NCBI RefSeq assembly: GCF_900090045.1
Contig: NC_041783.1
Location: 434,001-498,000, forward strand
Direction: 5' to 3'
From: Plasmodium malariae
Taxonomy: Eukaryota; Apicomplexa; Aconoidasida; Haemosporida; Plasmodiidae
DNA: 64,000 nucleotides
Part shown: in pieces, positions 55,827 through 64,000 of the stretch
How positions within the stretch are numbered: position 1 is the first letter of the stretch
Layout: every line of letters begins with the position of its first letter
The notes under the pieces: model-generated
The model's database searches: none
What the model was told of the DNA's origin: nothing
The model's input: the letters and a program-made list of their open reading frames with translations, nothing else
Made by a program: the position numbers and the translations under genes

Positions 55827-58800
55827 ATGATGAAAAATAGCAAAAATAATTTATACAATTTTAACTCGGTAAAAATAGAACCCTTCGGAAAAGCCCCAGT
55901 GGGGTATGTACCAGGGAAGGGACGAGGGGTTACCGGTTTCTCTGGGGGTGTTAGTAGGGATGATACAACAGATGATAAGGACAAAAATGATTATTCTGAT
56001 TTCAATTATGACGAATTTCATGGGTATTCAGAATCCTTATTTAAAGATACAGAATATGATGAAGAAGACAAAGAAGCTGATGATATATATGATAATATAG
56101 ATGCTCGTATGGATGTTAGAAGAAAAACTAGAAGAGAAAATAAACTAAAGGAAGAAATATCAAAAATGAGAGCACAAAAACCAACGATTCAAGAACAGTT
56201 TAGTGACTTAAAAAAAAATCTAGCGAATGTTACTATAGAAGAATGGGAATCAATTCCTACAGTTTTAAATTATTCAAAACAGAAACAAAAGAAAGTACCT
56301 AAAAGTTATTTGCCAGCTCCCGATAGCCTTATTATGAATAGAATCAACGATTCGAACATGCACATGAATTATAACACGTCCTTATCCAATGGGCTTAAAA
56401 CTCCTCTCGGTTTGTGGTACAAAACCCCACTGGGCATTCAAACCCCATTAGGGCTTCAAACCCCATTAGGACTACAAACTCCATTAGGGTTACGCTCCTC
56501 AACGGGGTTCCAAACCCCATTAGGGCTACAAACCCCCTTAGTGCTACGATCCTCATCCCTAGGTACCAGCACTCCCATAGGATTAGGAATGCAAACTCCA
56601 TATATGAAAAGCTCGAGTAGTTTTGGGTTAGAAACGCCTATATATAATAGGAATGGAATGAAAGGTATTATGCCTTATAGCGGTTTGAATACGCCATTTA
56701 CCTTATCAGGATATACAACTCCATTGAATGCTTCAAATATCAGTGGTTACAACACACCGCTGCTAAACAATGCTAACAAATTATCTCTTAATGATTTAGG
56801 GGAAGCAAGAGGAACAGTTTTATCCGTAAAGTTGGATGAACTTATAGACAGTGTAGAAGGACAGACAGTCATAGATCCTAAGGGGTACTTAACAAATTTG
56901 AATGCAAAAAGTTTAGTAAATGATGCAGATATAGCTGATATAAATAAAGCTAGATCATTGTTAAAATCTGTTATTAGTACAAACCCTAAGCATGGTCCAG
57001 GTTGGATAGCAGCAGCAAGAGTTGAAGAATTAGCTCAAAGGAAAGATAAAGCAAAAGAAATAATTATGAAAGGATGTATTGAGTGTTCAAAAAATGAGGA
57101 TATATGGTTAGAGGCAGTACGATTAGAAGATAAACTTAGTGAAGCAAAAATAATATTAGCAAAAGCTATTAAGCATCTACCGACATCTGTTAAACTGTGG
57201 TTAGAAGCATATAAAAAAGAAAAGAATATAGATGATAAAAGAAAAGTTTTACGTAAAGCTATTGAATGTATACCCAATTCTGTGATATTATGGAAAGAAG
57301 CTATATCATTAGAAAATGAAAACAATGCGTATATTTTACTAAAAAGAGCAGTTGAGTGTATACCTCAGTGTATTGAAATGTGGATTGCTTTAGCACGTTT
57401 ATGTAACTATAATGAAGCACAGAAGGTTTTAAACGAAGCAAGAAAAAAGATCCCAACGAGCGCAGAAATATGGATTAATGCATCTAAATTAGAAGAAAAG
57501 CAAGGGAATATTAACATGGTTGATATTATTATTAAAAGATGTATTGAAAATTTGACATCGAAAAATGTAATATTTGAAAGAGATAAATGGATAAAATTTG
57601 CTGAAGAATGTGAGAAATCCCATTTCCCTTATACATGTGAAGGCATTATTAGAAATACTATGAATATAGGTGTAGAAAATTTAAATAAAAAACGTATATA
57701 CAAACAAGATGCACAGAATTGTATTAATAATAAATCATTTCATACTGCTAGAGTTATCTACAATGAAGCGTTAAAAAATTTTAAAACGAAAAAATCATTA
57801 TGGTTAGCACTAGCTAATCTAGAATTAGCTTATGGGAAAAAAGAAAATGTAGATGAAGTGTTACAAAGAGCTGTTAAGAATTGTCCACAATCTAGTGTCC
57901 TATGGTTAATGTTAGCAAAGCAGAAATGGTTAAATAATGAAATAGATAAGGCTAGAGAAATTTTAGCAGAATCGTTTATGCACAATCAGAACACAGAAGT
58001 TATATCACTAGCAGCTATCAAATTAGAAAGAGAAAATAATGAATTTGACAGAGCAAGGTTTTTATTGAAAAAGTCAAGAGTACAATGTAATACGCCAAAA
58101 ATATGGATGCAGTCTGTACAACTGGAAAGACTGTTAAGAAATTATAGTGAGGCTAAATACCTTGTACATGAAGCTTTAAAAATACATAAATATTTCGATA
58201 AATTGTATATGATTGCTGGTCAGATAGAACTAGAATATGAAATTTTTAAAGGGGAAGATAGTGATAAGAAGCAGATAAACAAAATAACTACCAACTCATT
58301 TGGTAGCAGTACCAATGTGGACATAACCATAACGAGTGGAAACAATCCTGGGGAAGATCTACACAGAGAAGAAAAAGCGGAACAGACGAATATAATTGAG
58401 CATGACTTCAACTCGCTTAGAAGTAACAACATCCCATATATAAACGCACAGAAAATATATGAACAAGGAATAAAGTATTGCCCTGGATCAATAAATCTAT
58501 GGATTTGTGCTATTGACCTGCAGATGGAAAATAAAAACTATACATCAGCTAGGGCACTAGTTGAAAAGGCTAAAATCAAAATAAAGAGTATTAACTCAAT
58601 AAAGAATAACAATTATGTTTTTAAAAATAAAGAAATTATCGAAAGTAGTGAACATCCATATGAAGAAGATATCAATAAAAATATTGAGGATACAAAAAAT
58701 GCAAACTCGAATAGTACTAATTTAACTAATAATAAAAATGAGTTAGAGAAGAAAAACTCAGCAATAAATAACGCATCAGTTAAAATTATTGAAAATTATG

Positions 58801-60085
58801 ACTTATTATGGTTAAAATTAATTGAAATAGAATTATGTTGTAATAATAAAAATATCAATCCTGTTATTTCAGAGGCTTTAAAGGAATGCCCTTCTTCAGG
58901 CATCATTTGGTCAAAAGCAATAGAACTAGAAAATAAGAATTTACAAAATAGCAAGTCAGTTAGTGCATTTAATAGCTGTGGAAATAATGCTTATGTAGTT
59001 CTAACAGTCGCTAAACTTTTTTGGATGAATTTTAAAATTCCAAAAGCTAGGAAATGGTTTTATAGAGTTATTAGTTTGAATCCCAATTTCGGCGATGGTT
59101 GGGCTACTTTCCTGGCCTTCGAGATTGACCAGCAGAACGAGATTAACCAGAAGGACATCATTAACAAGTGCATAAAGGCCGAGCCAAACAGAGGTACCTG
59201 CGCAGCTCCGTCATACGTGTTTTAGCATCTTCAGTGTTAGTATGTGCGGTGTTAGCATCTTCATTGTTAGTATGTGCGGTGTTAGCATATGCAGTGTTAG
59301 TATGTGCGGTGTTAGCATATGCAGTGTTAGTATGTGCGGTGTTAGCATATGCAGTGTTAGTATGTGCGGTGTTAGCATATGCAGTGTTGGTGTATATGTG
59401 TGTTAGTATGTGTAGTGTTACTGAATAGTGTGTAGTGTATACGTGTATTAGTGTAAGGTTTATACTTTTGTTAGCTTGTGCATGTATGACTGAATATTTA
59501 TTTGTTTGCGTGCTTTTCTATTTCTGCCATACAGGCTACATGTGGAACAGAATTACGAAACGGGTTGAAAACTGGAGATTGAAATACCCGCAAAAGTTGT
59601 ATAAATATATTAAGGAGTTATTTCCGGAAGTGTTAAAAAAAAAAATATCGGAAAAAATTTGGCAAATTATTAGCGACGAAAACGTAGATGATCCGGTGTT
59701 TCAAAGTAGCTACGTGGAGACTGAGCCAGTGGACAACAAGGCAGAAGAAGTGACTGAAGAAGATAAGGGGGATGAACAGGGTGAAGAAGCTGACGCAGGA
59801 GGAGAAACAAAAATAGAAAGAATGGAGAAAAACGCAGAAACAGGAGGAAAGGTTGAAGACGTAGAAACTGCAGTACAAGGAGGAGAAGACGAAACAGGTG
59901 AACTGGGGGACGAAGAAGAAACGGGGAAAACGGGAGGAACAACAAGTGCGAGAAATATGGGAAAATCTCAGCCGAAGGAAAAAAAAGCTAAAAGCAAAAA
60001 TGACGAAAAGAAAACAAATAAAAGAAAAGAGATGAGTAACAAAAACGAAGAAACGGATAAAACAGCTAGAAAAAAAAAAAAATAA
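55827..60085 (+). CDS. PRP6: Pre-mRNA-processing factor 6 (PRP6), U4/U6.U5 tri-snRNP bridge, two exons
   Basis: Exons 55827..59193 and 59535..60085 (phase 1) give 1,305 residues. Reading straight through the intron would stop at 59225; splicing restores AEPNRGYMWN and the rest of the HAT domain. The PRP1_N domain lies at about 18-160 (PFGKAPVGYVPGKGRGVTGF, YDEFHGYSESLF). Next is an unusual Thr-Pro array (about 190-311: KTPLGL, QTPLGL repeats, ETPIY, NTPF, TTPL). The HAT/TPR solenoid follows (about 350 to the end), with many units like W(I/L)AAARVEE, WLEAVRLED and WLMLAKQKW. Two low-complexity insertions (about 810-860 and 940-985) and an acidic, then Lys-rich C-terminal extension (from about 1,160) are parasite-specific. 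PRP6 bridges U5 and U4/U6 snRNPs in the nucleus. Thr-Pro sites are plausible PRP4-type kinase targets. Confidence 0.96.
59226..59405. repeat. 30-bp minisatellite within the PRP6 intron
   Basis: About five and a half copies of a 30-bp unit of two halves, GTGTTAGCATATGCA and GTGTTAGTATGTGCG. It lies wholly inside the 341-nt intron 59194-59534. Intron length should vary between isolates without altering the protein. Confidence 0.95.
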
Positions 60086-61135
60086 ATAAATTGTGACCTT
60101 TTATTTTTTATTTTATTTTATTTTTTTTCTATAAATGTAACGCACACATAGAGGGACTAACACTTATATGTATATGTAACCATATGTGTGTTAGTTTTTT
60201 TTCCTTTTTTTGATATTATATGGATATATAAATACGTACGTGCATGTAAATGAGTACGACTGTATAAATACGTATGTATTTATATATATATATATATATA
60301 TACACATAATTATTTACAACAAAACAACCTTTAAAATATGTTTATTATTCCCAATTTTTTTTTAATTTTTTAGTTTTGCGATATAAAGGAACGCAAGCAT
60401 CCCAACTGAACAGCTGCCTCAATTTTGTATGTTCACAAAATAATAAAACTAGATGAAATTTATTTGTGTTTATTTTAATTTTTTTTTTTTTTTTTTACAC
60501 TCAGTGGTTGATAATTGTACAATATATATATTTTCATAAATTTTTTAACGAATTTGTAAGTAGTTTAAACAAAATAGATACAAACATTAATTATTTTATA
60601 CGCAGATATGACGAGCACACACATGTGCCTGCCTCATGAACGTACGCAACAACGACGTCTCTATACAATTTTTCAAAAAATGCATATCATTAAAAAGGAG
60701 CATGCTCATTAAAAAAAAGGAATTTCCTTAAAAGGAAGGAAAATCATTAAAAAGGCACAAGTTCATTGAAAAAAAGGAATTTCATTAAAATAAGAGAATC
60801 TCATTAAAAAAAAAAAGATATTAAAACAAACGAATGTAATTAAAAAAAAAATATGGTTACTTCAAAAATACTATTTTTTATTTAAAAAAAATTTATTTAA
60901 ATTTTTTTTTTTTTCGTTGTTACGACTCCGTATTTAAAAGACGAGAATTATTGGTTATCATATTTGTATATTAAACGAATTTGCAAATAGGTTCTTTCCT
61001 TTTCAATAAATGTACATAGTTGTAGGCATGTTATCATCTTTTTTTTTTATTCGCTTAATTATAAGGAATGCTAATACATTAAACCACATACCACAATTAG
61101 ATGAAATATGCACTTCATCAATCACCTTCCACCCC
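60086..61135. other. Intergenic region between convergent PRP6 and GPATCH4-like genes
   Basis: AT-rich 3' flank. It holds poly-T (60480-60496), (TA)n (60282-60302) and a loose CATTAAAAA(A/G)G-type repeat (about 60685-60840). An exon-like acceptor at about 60363-60372 is followed by only 11 codons before a stop. A plus-strand frame from 61010 (MYIVVGMLSSFFFIRLII) is even-looking at first but runs antisense into the GPATCH4-like gene. No gene is called. Confidence 0.55.
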
Positions 61136-62298
61136 TTACTCTCTTTGTTTCTTTTTCTTTTTCATTTTCTTTTCTTTCTTTTTCATTTTCTTATTTTTCC
61201 TTTTACCCTTTTTATTCCTTTCTGCTTTTTTTTTTTTTACTCCTGCAATTTCTTTATCGTCCCCGTTTTTAGCTTTTTCTTCAGTTATTTTTCTTTTAAT
61301 GTCAAGACTATCATCAATATTTGTACGTTCAACTTTTTCCTTTTTACATATTTCCTTCTCTCTTATTTTAACATGTTTTTTCTCCTTATAACTAATGGAC
61401 CAATTTTTCTTCTCTTCCGATTCAAGTGATGAGAGTTTTTCATATTCTGTGTTTACCACAGTGCTACTCTTTTTTACAAAGATTGAATATTTAACATTTT
61501 CATTTTTTTCTTTCTCTATTTTGTTCTCACATATCCCATTTGCACTGTAACCATTCGTCTTACTACTGGAATAGAGGTCGCTAACAGACGAGGCTATTTT
61601 CTTCGCACAGTTATTGTACATATTTTCCCACCACATTCCGTTCTTATCATTTTCCTTGCTTTCTTCATAACCCAGCTATGTTCAAAACCAAACAAAAAAA
61701 AAGGAGAGTTGTAAAACTTAAAGCGTATGATATAAACGTAATACATAAACGTAAGACATAAGCGTAAAACATAGGCATAACAAATTGGCATAGCACTTAG
61801 CTGTCATACAAAGATGTAAAACATGCTGTGTGTAAATAAATAAACGGACAGTCATTTTGAAAAATAGTATATTCCACCTTGCGTATATTCTTTTTCTTTT
61901 TTTTTTTTCAAATTACCCCGTGCTCTCCATATTTTTTAATTTTCATAATACTGACATCGCCATTTTCGTGCTTGCCTAACCCCTTTCCTCTTAAAAAAAA
62001 AAAATTCAAAAAAATCAAAAAAATACGTAACAAAATATGTATTAAAAGAAGAGATGAAATTGTTTTTTATGTTTTACATACTAAATGCTATAATCTTTTC
62101 AAACATTTTAAAAAAGAAAAAAATAAATAAAAGAAAAAAAGTCTTTTTATGCAGAAGAAATATGAATATATACTTGTGAATAGGTAATTCGTTTTTCTCT
62201 TTATATTTTTTCCCTTATGCTTACTTTTCCCACCCAAATTTTTGGAGAATATAATAACCAAATTTTGATTCCACCGGTTTAGACTGATTTTCTAAATA

Positions 62299-62329
<31 letters not shown>

Positions 62330-62743
62330 GAAAAAAGCTGACTTCCTTTTTAAGTACAAAACCTAATATATGCTTTTAATGAATACGTGTGTACATAGAG
62401 TACCTCATAAAATATATATCAGTTGAAATTGCACTTAATGGTGATAAGTGTTATTGATATATCAACAAAAAAAAACATTTCACAGATCATATTTTAAGGC
62501 AGCTAATAATTCTATTATATATGCAGGTACAATTTCATTTGGCATTTCTATCAAAACAGGAAACACCTAATTAGTCATTTATTACTTATCCGTTAATATT
62601 TGCTTTATTTATTCATTCACGTATTTATTTATACATTTGTTCACTTATTTATTCATTCATTTATTTATTTATTTATTTTATTATTTTTTTGTACAAAACT
62701 TACGTATATCCCCTAATAGCTTTTCATAATACTTTTTCGACAT
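61136..62743 (-). CDS. G-patch protein, GPATCH4/PINX1-like, four exons
   Basis: Exons (minus) 62743..62704, 62291..62225, 61989..61917 and 61675..61136 total 720 nt and give 239 residues with all GT-AG junctions in frame. Exon 1 (MSKKYYEKLLGDI) has a perfect GTAAGT donor. Exon 2 gives SKFGYYILQKFGWEK and exon 3 GKGLGKHENGDVSIM. These build the G-patch 'GW..GKGLGK..nG' motif across a phase-2 junction. Exon 4 continues LGYEESKENDKNGMWWENMY, equivalent to the HWWNELFN block of GPATCH4. The long Lys/Glu C-terminus (KKMKKKEKKMKKKKK) is a nucleolar-type tail. G-patch proteins activate DEAH RNA helicases; GPATCH4 acts with DHX15 in the nucleolus in human cells. PINX1 is the closest alternative. Exon 1 is less certain than exons 2-4. 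Confidence 0.85.
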
Positions 62744-64000
62744 GCTTTGTGGCAAAAGTTTTTCCCTTTAAGCACTAAATGGACTTACTTACGTACATGC
62801 ATAATACATACATATATGGAATGGTATTATGCATATAAAATATATTTATTTTTTGCATTACGGAAAGAAAAGAACCTTCTTTCAATTTTTACAAAATTAA
62901 CGGAAAAATTTTAAAGAAAGAATTTACCTCATTTCAATAGGCATGTTATTCATTAAATTTAAAAGTACGTACTACCTTATTAAATTAAAATGGTAATGTG
63001 AAATTTGTAAAACCCCCTAATGCGAAAAAAACATTAATTTTGCTTGCCCCTTAATATTTTTCTTCATCATAATTACAGGGATATATATAAATAAATATAA
63101 ATATATATATATGGTATGTTGTTAGCACGTAAGCGTGCGATATCCCTTTTGGTTTATCTGTTTTGTTGGATTTTTTTTTTTTTTATTTGTTCACTTAAAT
63201 GCAACTGTATACTTATATATATAAACCTAAGAAAGGTTATGTACTTTTTCTGCCTACGTTCGGGGGGTTATGTATAATTTCTTTGTTTTCTTTATTATTA
63301 TTTAACGAAAAAATTTCTAAGCAATTTTCAAAAGGCTTTTTCTTTTTTTTTTTTTTTTTTTGTTTTTTCTTTAAAAGGTGTTTTAACATGAAGTTATACA
63401 CATGCACTAACACAAGAGATTGAAATGAGTATATATACATATATATATAATATGATGGTATTACATTGAAAAGAAATTTTTGAAGGAAACCATTTTCTCA
63501 TTTACAAAATAAGCTATAACGTTATGGATACTATATATCACTTGCATAATTTTACACTTAAAAAATAAATATACATATAAACATGCATACGAATATATGA
63601 ATATAAATATACATTTACATATTTGTTCATTCGTATTTTTATTTTACTAATATATATGGAGGCAATAGATGTTATTCATCCCCGTCTGTTTATATGCTTT
63701 AATATTTTTTATGGCTATATTAAAAAGTTTCCAGTAGTAAGCTATACGTATAATAATTTACAGTTATAAAATAACGGTAACATAATTTGGTATATATAAA
63801 TAATATTTTTTTCCTTATGGAATATTAATATAACAAAAACAAAGCTAATTTGCATATATATATATATAATAACACCTTATGTGCAATTACGTTATGCATA
63901 TTATAATTCATATATTTTTTATTTATTTATATATTTATTTATTCACATATTTATTTATTTATTCATATATTTATTTATTTATTCATATTTTATTTATTCA
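62744..64000. other. Right-end region, no gene supported
   Basis: AT-rich sequence, (TTTA)n and TTCA-type repeats near 63905-64000, (TA)n stretches and a poly-T (63341-63361). The frames at 63199-63440 on either strand are driven by the homopolymer. The first part is the likely promoter of the G-patch gene. Confidence 0.6.

Noticed and set aside
60363..60410. Exon-like block (FCDIKERKHPN then stop) behind a strong T-rich acceptor downstream of PRP6
   Set aside because: Too short to judge, no upstream donor that fits, and PRP6 already has its own stop codon; it may be a 3' UTR intron.
61010..61429. Plus-strand hydrophobic frame MYIVVGMLSSFFFIRLII
   Set aside because: Most of it is antisense to the Lys-rich C-terminus of the G-patch gene, giving Phe/Leu runs; only the first 40 codons look even.
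1..64000. tRNA genes, rRNA, mobile elements, CRISPR, viral sequences, subtelomeric families
   Set aside because: No T-arm GTTCGAA consensus in a cloverleaf context, no transposase or reverse-transcriptase motif, no direct-repeat/spacer pattern and no pir, var or STP1-like sequence were found by eye.

Overview
The window looks like a nuclear chromosome segment of a malaria parasite (Plasmodium). Reasons: it is extremely AT-rich; it is full of (TA)n, poly-A/T and short minisatellites; its proteins carry Lys/Asn-rich low complexity; its introns are short GT-AG introns with T-rich acceptors; and it holds a recognisable set of conserved apicomplexan housekeeping genes. From memory (not checked), the order D-aminoacyl-tRNA deacylase, pterin carbinolamine dehydratase, CK2 alpha, succinyl-CoA ligase alpha, ERC, PFJ2 ... 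bystin, eL36 ... PRP6 matches a segment of P. falciparum chromosome 11. Modest Asn content and a private minisatellite in most intergenic regions fit a P. malariae- or P. ovale-like species better than P. falciparum, but the species is not proven.

Layout. 1-12 kb (plus strand): DTD (1935-2429), a two-exon pterin-4a-carbinolamine dehydratase (3226-3959), casein kinase 2 alpha (7074-8081) and a multi-exon succinyl-CoA ligase alpha (9960-11585). 13-20 kb (minus): two ER-lumen genes, the EF-hand protein ERC (13303-14322) and the DnaJ/thioredoxin protein PFJ2 (18014-19672), both ending in ADEL. 20-26 kb (plus): a candidate 41-residue tail-anchored microprotein in three exons, a two-exon twin-CX9C protein resembling MICOS subunit MIC19, and a TTC4/CNS1-type Hsp90 co-chaperone. 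27-41 kb (minus): a large low-complexity protein with two KVS(F/Y)ATTK motifs and a homopolymer frameshift, an unrecognised protein with an N-terminal MNKMNE repeat, a four-exon DRC10/IQCD-like flagellar protein and a five-exon bystin. 45-60 kb (mainly plus): ribosomal protein eL36, an 82-residue single-TM protein, an MCTP-like C2/membrane protein, a small minus-strand Ser/Thr-rich protein with signal-peptide-like and hydrophobic ends, and PRP6. 61-63 kb (minus): a four-exon GPATCH4-like G-patch protein.

Exon structures were worked out by hand: I looked for GT-AG boundaries that keep the reading frame and rebuild a known domain. The strongest are PCD, bystin, DRC10, GPATCH4, MIC19-like, eL36 and PRP6. 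Several of these (PCD, MIC19-like, microprotein, bystin, DRC10, GPATCH4) cannot be recovered from single open reading frames. No tRNA, rRNA, CRISPR, insertion sequence or viral element was seen. There is no bacterial-style operon. The genes are independent units of translation (DTD, eL36, bystin), splicing (PRP6), ER folding (ERC, PFJ2), Hsp90 folding (CNS1), mitochondria (SCS alpha, MIC19-like, possibly the 82-residue protein) and signalling (CK2).
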